Shown here: positions 9,453-18,186 of the stretch, one piece after another
Numbering within the stretch: position 1 is the first letter of the stretch
How the letters are laid out: each line of letters starts with the position of its first letter
Source: Rhizobium glycinendophyticum
GTDB lineage: Bacteria > Pseudomonadota > Alphaproteobacteria > Rhizobiales > Rhizobiaceae
Length of the DNA: 64,000 nucleotides
NCBI RefSeq assembly: GCF_006443685.1
Contig: NZ_VFYP01000004.1
Coordinates: 186,001-250,000 of the forward strand
Reading direction: 5' to 3'
Translations under genes and position numbers: made by a program
The notes under the pieces: generated by a model
What the model was told of the DNA's origin: nothing
The model's input: the letters and a program-made list of their open reading frames with translations, nothing else
Databases searched by the model: none

Positions 9453-10154
9453 TTGAATCAATGGTTCGAGCGTTTGACTGAGCAGGTTGCCCTGGCTCAT
9501 GACGAGGCCGCAGTAAGGGCCACCCTGGAAAAACTCAGTCAGGAGGCAGGTTTTGGCGCCTTTGCGTATCTGAGCCTTCAGGCAGAAACCCACACGGCAA
9601 TCTCAAACTATGACATGGAGTGGCAGCAGCGATATCTCGAAAGAGCATACGCATCGATCGATCCAGTCGTGCGAAACGCGCGCGACAAGCTTGAGGCCTA
9701 CGCGTGGTCCAATGAAGCATCAATGCGAATGAGCAAGGAGCACAGGACCTTCTACGGAGAGGCCGGTGAGTTCGGAATCCGCTCAGGGATCACCATTCCG
9801 ATCAAGGCGGGCTTCGGGCGTATGGCGATGCTCACACTTGCCTCTGCAGATGCGGACTTCGCCCAAGGACAACAGCTGAACCCGGTCCTTGCGGCTTCGG
9901 CAGTCGCGCAACTGCATGCGAGGCTCGAAGACTTGGGAGCGAAGCCAACATTTCGAACACCAATTCGATTGAAGTCGGATGAGTTGACTTGCTTGCGCTG
10001 GTCGGCCGAGGGGAAATCGATGCGTGCGATCGCGATCATCGAGAACACAACCTATGCCAACGTCGCGTTCTTCATTCGCAATGCCAAGGCTGCATTGGGT
10101 GTGACGACCTTGCCGCAGGCGACAGCCATGGCCACGAAATTCGGCCTTATTTAA
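9453..10154 (+). CDS. traR: Quorum-sensing transcriptional activator TraR
   Basis: LuxR-family activator that binds an N-acyl-homoserine lactone and turns on tra and trb genes. The start is TTG 9453, chosen because AAGGAGG lies 7 nt upstream and the resulting 233 residues match TraR length; the nearby ATG at 9461 is out of frame. With this start the acyl-homoserine lactone pocket residues of Ti TraR fall at exactly the same numbers: Trp57, Tyr61, Asp70 and Trp85, and FGIRSGITIPI is present. The C-terminal HTH (about 170-233) is recognisable (TCLRWSAEGKS) but its recognition helix is atypical (TTYANVAFFIRNA), so DNA specificity may differ. TraM is encoded convergently 1 nt beyond the stop. Confidence 0.92.
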   Translation: MNQWFERLTEQVALAHDEAAVRATLEKLSQEAGFGAFAYLSLQAETHTAISNYDMEWQQRYLERAYASIDPVVRNARDKLEAYAWSNEASMRMSKEHRTFYGEAGEFGIRSGITIPIKAGFGRMAMLTLASADADFAQGQQLNPVLAASAVAQLHARLEDLGAKPTFRTPIRLKSDELTCLRWSAEGKSMRAIAIIENTTYANVAFFIRNAKAALGVTTLPQATAMATKFGLI

Positions 10155-10155
10155 G

Positions 10156-10449
10156 TTAGTGTCCCTTTGCTCTCGGCATGTCCGGAATGTAGCCTAGAAT
10201 GTCGAGAAGCGTGGACACGACCGTCTGCTGGGCATGCACCGCAATCATCGCCTGTATGTAATCTTGGCTCGCCTCTCGCACCGACTCCGGGTCGGCTGCG
10301 GCATCGATTTTAGCTTCGAGCATGACTGCGTCGTTGCGCAAGCGGCGATGTTTCTCGATCTCCCGCACAACATGGCGTTCGATCTCCTCAGGCGGTTGAT
10401 CACTCATCAAACCGATGAGTGGACGCAATATGAGTTTGTTGTCAGACAC
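10156..10449 (-). CDS. traM: TraR antiactivator TraM
   Basis: Small helical protein that binds TraR and blocks it until the signal threshold is reached. 97 residues from GTG 10449; family blocks are RPLIGL near the N terminus, the central HRRL, and the C-terminal MIAVHAQQTVVSTLLDILGYIP, which forms the TraR-binding helix. The frame stays open upstream to 10581, but that extension has an unrelated AT-rich sequence, and GTG 10449 gives the family length. It is encoded convergently with traR, with their ends 1 nt apart. Confidence 0.85.
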   Translation of the reverse strand: MSDNKLILRPLIGLMSDQPPEEIERHVVREIEKHRRLRNDAVMLEAKIDAAADPESVREASQDYIQAMIAVHAQQTVVSTLLDILGYIPDMPRAKGH

Positions 10450-10582
10450 TGGCCCGGCTGCACTTGTTTTTAAAATGATCGATCCAGTTACTGCCCATAT
10501 GCGGTCGGTGTAAACCGTCTTAAAAATCTGAAACGCGGCGGGGTAAGCCGATATAAAAATCGACGATGTACTATAGTTCATA

Positions 10583-10627
10583 AACTCAAAGTATGTAAAT
10601 GGCGTTCTTCAACTCAAAGTATGTAAA
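10583..10627. repeat. Two 17-bp direct repeats, 28-bp period
   Basis: The sequence AACTCAAAGTATGTAAA occurs at 10583-10599 and again at 10611-10627 without a change. The pair lies 17 nt upstream of the Xre regulator pseudogene and in the AT-rich stretch behind traM. Such a pair is a likely binding site for a dimeric repressor, possibly the Xre protein itself. Confidence 0.6.
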
Positions 10628-10643
10628 CGGTTCTCTGCCGCGC

Positions 10644-10861
10644 ATGGATATGCGCAAGCTGGTCGGCCGAAATTTCGCCCGCCTCCGTCGTGGAAAAGGC
10701 CTGACGCAGGGGGACGTCGAAGCGCGCTCGGGCTTCAGCCAGCAGTATCCGGGCGGTCTCGAACGGGGGAAGCGAACCCGTCCATCGTCACGCTTCATGA
10801 AATCGCCCAGGCGCTTGGAGTGAGCCATGTTGAACTGGTCAAGCCCGACAAAACAGACTGA
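10644..10861 (+). pseudogene. Xre-family HTH regulator, frameshifted
   Basis: The first 45 or so codons encode a Cro/CI-type HTH (LVGRNFARLRRGKGLTQGDVEARSG, then SQQY and GLERGKR). At about 10774 the frame is lost: the next frame continues the same family as NPSIVTLHEIAQALGVSHVELV and stops at 10859-10861. One base is missing where a complete CGC codon is expected after GLERGK. The intact protein would have about 72 residues. This could be a real mutation or a single sequencing error. Confidence 0.75.
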
Positions 10862-10981
10862 TTGAGCAAGGCTCTCTTCGCTGGTCAGTCTATGAAGTAT
10901 TCTGCGATCGTACGGACTACCGAGGTCCCACTTCACAATGCGCAGTGAAGTCGATATATGCTCTCCCAAAGGAGAATAATT

Positions 10982-11605
10982 ATGGCTCAGACGTCGCGTG
11001 CCTACACACCCGCAGAAGCAGCTGCCGTCAGCGAAATCGCCGTGAAATCGGTACACAACGCTATCGACAAGCGGATCATCGCACGACGGCGTTCCGAAGA
11101 GGAGGGTAGGGCACTCTCTGACGATGACTTGCTGCGTCTCAAGCTGTGGTACGGGGTCGGCTCGATCTTGTCCGCCGAGCGCCGCCAGCGGCTTTTCGAC
11201 ACGATTGACCAGAATCCCGACGCCGATACTGTGCGGGCAGATGACTATCTAATCGTCGATGTTGCCCGCGCCCGCGAGCAGCTTGCTGCGCGTGCGGAGG
11301 CACTCCGGGAAGCTGAGCGGGCGATTGAATCCCTGAAGGGTGTCCTTGGCGGCGAACCTGTTTTCAACAAGACCCGCGTCCCTGTCAGGACGATTGCCGC
11401 AATGAAGGCCCAGGGTGCGAGCACCGACGAGATCCTCGAGGGGTATCCGGCGGTTACCGCACGGATGGTTGAACTCGCGGAGATCTGGACGGCCGCTAAC
11501 CCTGCAAGGGGTCGGCCTCGCAAGCTTTCCGACCTTGGCGCCACCGTAAAGTCGTCAAGGCGGCTCCCACTTTCGAAGGCTGCCAACAGGCCATCAGGCA
11601 GCTGA
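10982..11605 (+). CDS. DUF433-type antitoxin
   Basis: 207 residues. The N-terminal half looks like a MerR/HTH-type DNA-binding region (YTPAEAAAVSEIAVKSVHNAIDKRII), and the C-terminal half has the DUF433 signature (GEPVFNKTRVPVRTIAAMKAQGAS, then EILEGYP). Such proteins pair as antitoxins with DUF5615 PIN-like toxins. The start at ATG 10982 follows an AAAGGAG ribosome site; an upstream ATG at 10958 lacks one. The gene is intact, whereas its partner 4 nt downstream is broken. Confidence 0.8.
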   Translation: MAQTSRAYTPAEAAAVSEIAVKSVHNAIDKRIIARRRSEEEGRALSDDDLLRLKLWYGVGSILSAERRQRLFDTIDQNPDADTVRADDYLIVDVARAREQLAARAEALREAERAIESLKGVLGGEPVFNKTRVPVRTIAAMKAQGASTDEILEGYPAVTARMVELAEIWTAANPARGRPRKLSDLGATVKSSRRLPLSKAANRPSGS

Positions 11606-11609
11606 GACC

Positions 11610-11986
11610 GTGAAGTTCCTGATTGATGAGCGCCTGCACACTTCGCTGGTGGCCGTCGCTAACGAGAATGGCCACGACGGCTACCACGTAAATTGACTTG
11701 GCCTGAGCGGCGAAAAAGAATGGGATCTCATGCCGCGCATCGTTGCGGAGGATTAAACCTTCGTCACCAACAACGCGCGCGATTTCAGAAAACTCTATGC
11801 CAATGAAGAAATCCATGCTGGTTGGTCATCATCGTGCCTCAGGTTGTTCCGGCTTTGCAGCGCGAACTATTCACGCCACTCCTCGAGGAAGTGGCCGGCG
11901 GCGAAGAACTTTTAAACGAAGTGATTGAGGTCAGCATCGAAGGCGACGAAGCCGTTTTCACCCGTTGTTCTCTTCCGACAAACTGA
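11610..11986 (+). pseudogene. DUF5615 PIN-like toxin, disrupted
   Basis: Starts at GTG 11610 with the family N terminus KFLIDERLHTSLVAVANENG. The frame has an in-frame TGA where a Trp is expected (HVN-stop-LGLSGE, about 11694) and a TAA after VAED (about 11755). The NARDFRKLYANEEIH core follows, then a one-base deletion near 11820, after which the next frame continues VIIVPQVVPALQRELFTPLLEE to a stop at 11984-11986. Three lesions make it clearly non-functional. It belongs with the antitoxin gene immediately upstream. Confidence 0.8.
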
Positions 11987-12383
11987 GAAATGAGACGATA
12001 CCCCTCGAGCGGGCCGGTTCATCGTCTGTTTACAGGCACGCACCCTTTACCGATCAAATTGGGTCTCATCGGTAACCGCCTACCTGTTCCGCCATATCCA
12101 CAATAAGATCGGTTCCGGCGGCACTTAGACTACCCGAACGGGCCAATGTTAGGCGTAACTGATGTTTTGTCGCAAACACGCGAGCAGTCGTTCAGTCCTA
12201 ACCTGGATAGTTAGACCGAATGGCTAACTGCCGAGGCTACCCTAGAAGAGGCAGCCCTCTCCGAGCGACAAATGGCTGCGAATTTAAACGCAAGCAACCG
12301 GCCGTTCTTAACCGAAGCTCCGTCCAATCTTAAGCCGAAGTCCGTCTGATCTAAATCCGATAGACCTCTAACATAAAGCAGCA
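11987..12383. other. Intergenic region without a recognised gene
   Basis: About 400 bp between the broken toxin and traH. It has no coding frame that I can support. Two imperfect copies of a 20-22 bp unit (beginning CTTAACCGAAG and CTTAAGCCGAAG) lie at about 12307-12350. The traH transcript probably ends here, but no strong hairpin with a T run was seen. Confidence 0.4.
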
Positions 12384-13013
12384 TCACTTCTGGCCCCCAA
12401 TCCGTGTAAGATCGATCCGGATACCCGCGTCGTTAGGTTTGGCGTGCGCTTGATCCGGGACCTCGACGATTTCGTCTTCCTCTTTATGGATAGCAGCGTC
12501 CCTCTCGAACACGGACAACTGTTGCAAGACTGCTCCACCCGGATCCTCAGCCTGAAACACGCTCTCCCCTTCGAACTTGCCGGTTCGCCAGGCGTGGATC
12601 GCATCGTCGAACAGCTGCGGGAACACCTCTTCGCTCGTTGGATTTCCGTACCACTTGGCAACGATGCGCAGGATCTTGGCGAACATCGCTGTGCCCATAC
12701 GCAGATTGGCGCACGGGTCGACAAGATCGACCTTCAGCTCCGACGCGTCCTTCAACCCAATCCCTGCAGGGATCTGGTTGAGACCCACGCGGACGACGGA
12801 GCCGCCGGTGTTGTCACGGACAATATCGATCGCTTCTTCAGGCGTCTTCGCTTTGGGAACGAGGATGAGACGGCTGCCGGACTTCACCACGACGGCAAGC
12901 GGATCATCAGAGCCGACTGCCTGGACGAACTGCTCGACAATTGCCGGCTTCAACGATGGGTCGGCACATTCCTTGATCAGCGCAGCATCCAGCATGCGAG
13001 CTCCATGTTTCAA
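12384..13013 (-). CDS. traH: Conjugal transfer protein TraH
   Basis: Last gene of the traAFBH operon. 209 residues from ATG 13013, or 203 from the internal ATG at 12995 (MLDAALIKECADP), which is the common family start. The N-terminal half has the DAALIKECADPSLKPAIVEQFV and GLNQIPAGIGL blocks of the lytic-transglycosylase-like VirB1/TraH family, which would open peptidoglycan for the channel. The start overlaps the traB stop by 4 nt. No signal peptide is evident, which is odd for a periplasmic enzyme. Confidence 0.87.
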   Translation of the reverse strand: MKHGARMLDAALIKECADPSLKPAIVEQFVQAVGSDDPLAVVVKSGSRLILVPKAKTPEEAIDIVRDNTGGSVVRVGLNQIPAGIGLKDASELKVDLVDPCANLRMGTAMFAKILRIVAKWYGNPTSEEVFPQLFDDAIHAWRTGKFEGESVFQAEDPGGAVLQQLSVFERDAAIHKEEDEIVEVPDQAHAKPNDAGIRIDLTRIGGQK

Positions 13014-14179
13014 GTGTTGAATGAGATGACGAGAGGAAGATCAAACAGGCGGGCCCAGGCCTCGCTGCTCGCTCGTTGAATGTCGATGATCGATGTCCCT
13101 AAGGTCCACCATCCGTTTCCAACTGCAATAATGGCGTCAGGGCGGTGGAACGCCGATTGCAAAACCGGCCACACGAGGAGCTGCTCGTAGCAGACCAGCG
13201 GCGCGACTTTTGCAGTGCCGACCTCGACGACGGAGTTGGCGAAGAAATGTGCCCGCGCGCCAGCTACATCATCACCACCACCAATCAAGCGTCTCCAAGG
13301 CTGCCACATCGATCCAGGCACCGGCATCCTCTCCCGGTAAAGAATCTCCGTCCTCTGAGAGGATATCGTCACGAGCACGTTGTCATAGCCGCGACCATCG
13401 ATAAGCGCCGCTCCAGCGATGACCGTCAGTTCCGTCCCGGTGAGCCCCATATGCCAAAAGCGAGCCAGAGTCGGCGTCCAGAAACCAAGAGCGCTTTCCG
13501 GGAACACGACCGTCGTGCCCGGCGGGTGACGGCGAACAATGTCGATCAGATCTTGTTGCCGCTGGAGGGCCGCGTCGCGGCCAAGAGATGCACCCATTTC
13601 CAGATCGACAGCGGTCCACGACGTCGGTAGGATCGGCGGCGTCCACTCAGCGGCGGACCAGAGCCAGAAGCCTGCCACGGCCAAGGCTGCAGCAGGCCGA
13701 TACCGCGTCGTCATGACGATTAGGCCGGCTGCCATCGCTCCCAGACCCCACCATCCCCAGCCGGGAAACAGAACGCCTGCGGCGGTGATCGGATGTGCCC
13801 ATCCCAGGATGCCGAAGGGTGGAACCGCCATGGCGACGCATGCAGCCAGGTAGCGAAGCGGCTTTTGCCATCCCTTGCGATCGGCCCAGAGCACCGCATG
13901 GACCGCCACGAAGGCGGAGGAGGCGACCAGCCATAGCAAGAGACCCGGCCAGATATCCGAGGAGTAGAAGTTCGCCGCACCCTGCGGCAGACCACGCGAT
14001 GCCGCGAGGAAATAGACAGCGGAAATGACGGACGCCTGGAGACGCGTCACCGCCAAGGACCAAAGCATCGGGAATGCCCCAGTGACGGGCAAGAGAAGCG
14101 CGTCACCGCTCCAGCCGATCCAGCCGGCGCTGATCGATAGTGTGACGAGCAGACCCGTTCGGACGAGCTCACGGCGCAT
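13010..14179 (-). CDS. traB: Conjugal transfer protein TraB
   Basis: 389 residues; a polytopic membrane protein whose second half is a carbon-nitrogen-hydrolase (apolipoprotein N-acyltransferase-like) domain. About five membrane helices cover residues 5-180. In the hydrolase part the Glu (VVFPESALG) and Cys (PLVCYEQ) positions of the nitrilase triad are present, but the segment that normally carries the catalytic Lys reads YRERMPVPG, without lysine. Ti-plasmid TraB raises conjugation efficiency, mechanism unknown. The start at ATG 14179 overlaps the end of traF by 11 nt; longer frames upstream lie inside traF. Confidence 0.9.
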   Translation of the reverse strand: MRRELVRTGLLVTLSISAGWIGWSGDALLLPVTGAFPMLWSLAVTRLQASVISAVYFLAASRGLPQGAANFYSSDIWPGLLLWLVASSAFVAVHAVLWADRKGWQKPLRYLAACVAMAVPPFGILGWAHPITAAGVLFPGWGWWGLGAMAAGLIVMTTRYRPAAALAVAGFWLWSAAEWTPPILPTSWTAVDLEMGASLGRDAALQRQQDLIDIVRRHPPGTTVVFPESALGFWTPTLARFWHMGLTGTELTVIAGAALIDGRGYDNVLVTISSQRTEILYRERMPVPGSMWQPWRRLIGGGDDVAGARAHFFANSVVEVGTAKVAPLVCYEQLLVWPVLQSAFHRPDAIIAVGNGWWTLGTSIIDIQRASSEAWARLFDLPLVISFNT

Positions 14180-14735
14180 AGGTCCAGACCTCTCGCGCCA
14201 GTCCGAGGATTCCATCCATCGACAAAGGACCGGAGTACCGGCTGTCGAATGATCCCGGAAACTCGGAATGCAGGAAGACTGCGCCGGGCGGTACGACTCC
14301 GCCATCGTAGTGCACCATCTCTCGACCCTGACCGTCTATCCGTGCAACGCGAGAGTGAGGGAGTGGCCGACCGTCGATGCGGACATCGTCATGGATCTCG
14401 ATCACCTGTCCGGACGTCGCTACGACCGTCTTGATCAGAGGCGCAACGCGGCCCGCGCAGAGGCCGAAGCGCAGATATCCACGCGCACGCGCCTCGCGCA
14501 TCGTGTCGGTGTTCGGTGGGCAAATGAAGACCAGATCGCCGACCAGGATCGGCCGATCGGGTTTGACGATCCGCCACAGGCCCAAGGGCTCGCTTGGTGT
14601 GAGATTGACCCTAAAACCCTGACCTCCGAGCAGTACAATGAGGCCAAGCGCAAACAGGCTGACGCTGCTGATCCGATAGAACCAGACGAGCCGTTTCATG
14701 CGCCGTAGCACTCTATGTCGATGACGCATCTTCAT
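14169..14735 (-). CDS. traF: Conjugative transfer signal peptidase TraF
   Basis: S26-type serine peptidase of the TraF family; in RP4 TraF matures and cyclises the TrbC pilin. 188 residues: basic N terminus, one membrane helix at about residues 22-40, then the catalytic Ser in NLTPSEPLGLW and the catalytic Lys in PLIKTVVA, both in the expected order. The ATG overlaps the traA stop codon (ATGA), and the stop lies inside the start region of traB, so the operon is translationally coupled. Confidence 0.93.
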   Translation of the reverse strand: MKMRHRHRVLRRMKRLVWFYRISSVSLFALGLIVLLGGQGFRVNLTPSEPLGLWRIVKPDRPILVGDLVFICPPNTDTMREARARGYLRFGLCAGRVAPLIKTVVATSGQVIEIHDDVRIDGRPLPHSRVARIDGQGREMVHYDGGVVPPGAVFLHSEFPGSFDSRYSGPLSMDGILGLAREVWTYAP

Positions 14736-17700
14736 TTTAGAGTAAGCCCCTGAGCCCTTGTCTGCCGCAGCGCTTCAGTCTGTTTGAGTGCCGTCACGCT
14801 GCGCTTGTGGGCAGACAGTTGCTGCACGGTCCGCATCGTGTTCCAGGCCTCTTGCACCTCGCTTTTCTGGGCGGCGTTCATACCTGACGTCACCCGATGG
14901 AAAGCCTCGCCGGTGGTGTCCTTCGCGGCGAGGGGCAGGAAGGTTCTTTCCCCGAAGCGTTCGGTAACCGCCTTGGCGAAACCTTCGAGTTCAGCCTTCA
15001 CCATTTTATCGGCGAGCGCATATTCGAGACCCGAGGGAAGGTCGTTGCGGTCGATGGCGTCACGCACCCGCTCCAGCACGCCTTTCGCATTTGACGAGAG
15101 AGCCGGGATCTCCAGCGCAACCTGACGACGCACCGCCAGTTCTTCGGCGTGATTTCGACGCTCGGCATCGCCACGCTGGCGGAGATAATCGCTGATGCTG
15201 TCGGCGAGCGGCGTCACATTCTTGAGCGCCCGGTCCCGGTCCGATTTGTCAGCGCGGCTGGCGAGGATACCCGTCTTGCCCTTGAGGGCACCGAAGGTTT
15301 CAGGCTCGCTGGCGATCCTGGCGATGGTCTTTTCCGCAGCTGCCTGGTCGCGCAACATCGCATCGAGGTCGACGGCTTTGAAGGCGCTTTCCGGCTGCGC
15401 GTAGACGTGATGGAAGCGCATCGAGACTTCTTCCCATTGCTTCTTGAGCGCCGGGTCTGCAGCGAGCTTGTCCTCGACCGCCTGGTCGATCGATTTCGGG
15501 AAGGTGGTGATACCGGCCACCATGGGCTTGGCCTCCTTTGCTGCAGTGGGAACTGTTCTGGCCGTCGATGTTGCAAAGCCGAGTTTGGCACCGATGGCCG
15601 CAAGCTTGCCGGCGAGATCGACGAGCTTTTGCCTCTGCCGGACCGTCCATTCGAGACGGTCGCGCGCGACGGTTCTGGCGACGTTGACGATGTGAAGGCC
15701 GCGCGCCTCGGCAAAGCGGAGGGCCTGCCGGTAGATGCTGCCGCCGGCGTAATCGAGTGTCGTATCTTTGGAATTCCTGCGCGACAGGATCTCGACCAGA
15801 CCGCCGGCTTTGGCGAAGGATCGGCGGCCGTAATAGACGCCGAGATCTTCACGGTGGCGGGTCATCGCCACATAGGTAAGGTGACGATCCAGCGAAAGGG
15901 GCGCCAGCACCTTGACCCGGTCTACGGTCGCGCCCTGGCTCTTGTGCACCGTAGTCGCATAGCCGTGATCGATATTGTTGTAGAAGCGCTGTTCGACCGT
16001 AACCTGGGCGCGATGTTCGCCATCGCCAATCACGGCCACGAGGCGACCCGGTGTGGCTTCCAGCACCTTGCCCAGCATGCCGTTCTTGACGCCAAGCGAA
16101 CTCTCGTTTTTCAGGAAGACAATCTGGTCGCCGGCAGCAAAGCTTCTGACACCGTCATCCGTCTTGAACGGCGAACCGTGCTCGATAATGCCGCGCTCGA
16201 TCAGTTTCGTGCGCGCCAGCTCATTCAGCATGCGGACGTCACGGCGCAGGTGCGCAAGGATCAATGTGGACTTGGCAGGATCGTATTCGCGGTTCCAGTC
16301 CGAGATGAGGTTGGTCACCGCATCGGCCTTCAGCTCTGAGCCAATCATCTTGCCATTAGATTGATAGGCTACGAGGGCTTTGCCGACATGGCTGCGCGCG
16401 AGATCGAGCGATGCGTCGCGCATCCATTGCTCTCGCTGGCGATAGATTTTTTCAAGTTCTGCATAGCCGATACGATCGGCAATAGCGCGGAAGGCAGCAC
16501 CCGCCTGGATCGGCTGAAGCTGCTCAGGATCGCCGACAAGCACGAGCTTGGCGCCAGCTCTGGTGACGGCTTTGACGAATGTCGCCATCTGCCGCGACGA
16601 CACCATGCCGGCCTCGTCCAGAACAAAGATACTCTTGTCGTCGAGCTGGTCGCGACCCTGGTTCCATCGGAGTTCCCAAGACGATAGGGTACGGGAGAAA
16701 ATGCCCGCTTCCCTCTCCAGACCTTCAGCCGCCTTGCCGGCAAGCGCACCACCGACGACACGATAGCCGGCAGCCTCCCATGCCTCGCGCGCAGCCCTCA
16801 TCATCGTGGTCTTGCCGGCGCCGGCGCGGCCGATCACGGCGGCAACCCGTTCAAAACCAGCGACATGTTCGATGGCGACTTTCTGCTCATCGGAAAGACG
16901 TGCATGGCGCGCGAGGGTCGCCTCGAGCACCGGTTTCCGGACGCCATGCGAAGACCGCTGCGAGAGCCAGATCGCGCGCTTGGCCATCTCAGCCTCGAGG
17001 CGGATCAGCTCGCGTGTCGTGTATTTTGCCGGCGCACAGATCCCGGTCACGAAGTCCAGGCGTTCGCGATCGAGCCGGAGGGTTTCCGGGCTCTGCAGGA
17101 TGCGCGCCATCAGGCTTTGGAAGAGGCCTGCATCATCGATATAGCGATGCAGGATCTTCGCGACATCGCGCTCGTCGAAGACGCTCTTCTCCCGCGTAAT
17201 CATGTCGAGCACGATCTGCGGATTGCGTAGGATGCGGCGGGCGTTCTCAGCCCGACGTTCCTCTTGAAGCTCCAGCCGTTCGAGCGCAGCTTTCTCCTCC
17301 GCAGCTTCCGCTTTCCGCTCGATCGCCTTCGTGCCGACGCCGAGATGGATCGTCGGGGTCAGCTCAATGCCCTGCTTCTCGAAGGACCGACCATCGATCC
17401 TGATATCGAGACCGGCAAGTGCCAGGTGCCTGTTCTGGCAGGCGAACCATCCGTCGCGAAACGCGTTGAAATCATCAAGCCCACCGGCCCAAAGCTCATA
17501 GACGATTTTGCCGCTGTCATTGCGCAGCGCCTTGCCGTCCGGTCCCACGGCGGCCACCTTCTTCGGCCCGAACCCGTCCTCGGTCAACGGCCGCAACGTC
17601 GTCATCAGATGGATGTGCGGATTGCCAGGCGCGTTGTGGAATACCCAGTCTGCCACCATGCCCTGAGCTGTGATGTGCCGCGCCACAAAGTCCCTGACGA

Positions 17701-18040
17701 GCTCGATGTTCTGCTCGGCCGAGAGTTCAATCGGCAAGGCGATGGTCACGTCCTTTGCAAGCTGCGCATCAGACCGTTTCTCGAACTCCTCGACCTTGTT
17801 CCAGAACGCTTCCGAAGCTCCCGAGACAACCCGATCGGCAATCATCGATTGCAGCCATTCAGGCGCATCGGCGGGGATGATAAACTCCTCATGAAGCAGA
17901 CCCCGCTTGCGGGTGTAGTCGGTCGTCCGGGCTTCCCGCTCATAGTCCATCTTGGCGCAATGGCGATACGCCGCCGACAGCACCGCGCTGCGGCCGGAGC
18001 CGCGGGCGACGATGCTGACTGAGAAATGCGGGACCGCCAT
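14732..18040 (-). CDS. traA: Relaxase-helicase TraA
   Basis: Large bifunctional DNA-processing protein: it nicks oriT and unwinds the transferred strand. 1102 residues from ATG 18040 (MAVPHFSVSIVARGSGRSAV, the usual family start; an upstream ATG at 18064 adds 8 residues). The MobA/MobL relaxase domain occupies residues 1 to about 240, with the metal-binding HIH in GNPHIHLMTTLRP at 142-144. A RecD/TraI-type helicase follows, with Walker A GRAGAGKTT at about 404-412, FVLDEAGMV as motif II, and HKSQGATVDRV late in the domain. It is divergent from traC, with oriT between them. Confidence 0.97.
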   Translation of the reverse strand: MAVPHFSVSIVARGSGRSAVLSAAYRHCAKMDYEREARTTDYTRKRGLLHEEFIIPADAPEWLQSMIADRVVSGASEAFWNKVEEFEKRSDAQLAKDVTIALPIELSAEQNIELVRDFVARHITAQGMVADWVFHNAPGNPHIHLMTTLRPLTEDGFGPKKVAAVGPDGKALRNDSGKIVYELWAGGLDDFNAFRDGWFACQNRHLALAGLDIRIDGRSFEKQGIELTPTIHLGVGTKAIERKAEAAEEKAALERLELQEERRAENARRILRNPQIVLDMITREKSVFDERDVAKILHRYIDDAGLFQSLMARILQSPETLRLDRERLDFVTGICAPAKYTTRELIRLEAEMAKRAIWLSQRSSHGVRKPVLEATLARHARLSDEQKVAIEHVAGFERVAAVIGRAGAGKTTMMRAAREAWEAAGYRVVGGALAGKAAEGLEREAGIFSRTLSSWELRWNQGRDQLDDKSIFVLDEAGMVSSRQMATFVKAVTRAGAKLVLVGDPEQLQPIQAGAAFRAIADRIGYAELEKIYRQREQWMRDASLDLARSHVGKALVAYQSNGKMIGSELKADAVTNLISDWNREYDPAKSTLILAHLRRDVRMLNELARTKLIERGIIEHGSPFKTDDGVRSFAAGDQIVFLKNESSLGVKNGMLGKVLEATPGRLVAVIGDGEHRAQVTVEQRFYNNIDHGYATTVHKSQGATVDRVKVLAPLSLDRHLTYVAMTRHREDLGVYYGRRSFAKAGGLVEILSRRNSKDTTLDYAGGSIYRQALRFAEARGLHIVNVARTVARDRLEWTVRQRQKLVDLAGKLAAIGAKLGFATSTARTVPTAAKEAKPMVAGITTFPKSIDQAVEDKLAADPALKKQWEEVSMRFHHVYAQPESAFKAVDLDAMLRDQAAAEKTIARIASEPETFGALKGKTGILASRADKSDRDRALKNVTPLADSISDYLRQRGDAERRNHAEELAVRRQVALEIPALSSNAKGVLERVRDAIDRNDLPSGLEYALADKMVKAELEGFAKAVTERFGERTFLPLAAKDTTGEAFHRVTSGMNAAQKSEVQEAWNTMRTVQQLSAHKRSVTALKQTEALRQTRAQGLTLK

Positions 18041-18095
18041 GAAGAGACAAGCTCCTTCGATCAAATAAAATCATTGCGTTGGACAGGAGCTGGTG

Positions 18096-18175
18096 GCCCC
18101 GCCAAGGGGCAGAAGCAGAGCGTCGCATCAGCGACGTATAATTGCGCCCTTCGGATCCGTTCCTGCGAACGGACG
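18096..18175 (+). other. oriT: Origin of transfer (oriT), Q-type
   Basis: Between the divergent traA and traC operons. A hairpin CGTCGC-ATCA-GCGACG (18121-18136) is followed directly by TATAATTGCGCCCTT (18137-18151). The core ATTGCGCCCT matches the nick region of RSF1010/Ti-type oriT, in which an inverted repeat lies just 5' of TAAGTGCGCCCT and the cut falls after the CCCT. By analogy the nick is on the plus strand at about 18150/18151, and DNA rightwards of it (traC, traD, traG and beyond) leads into the recipient. Further inverted repeats are GCCCC/GGGGC at about 18096 and TCCGTTC/GAACGGA at 18156-18173. Confidence 0.88.
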
Positions 18176-18186
18176 GGATGATGCTC

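Noticed and set aside
15149..16339. A 396-codon plus-strand frame opposite traA
   Set aside because: Shadow of the relaxase-helicase gene, whose frame carries the helicase motifs.
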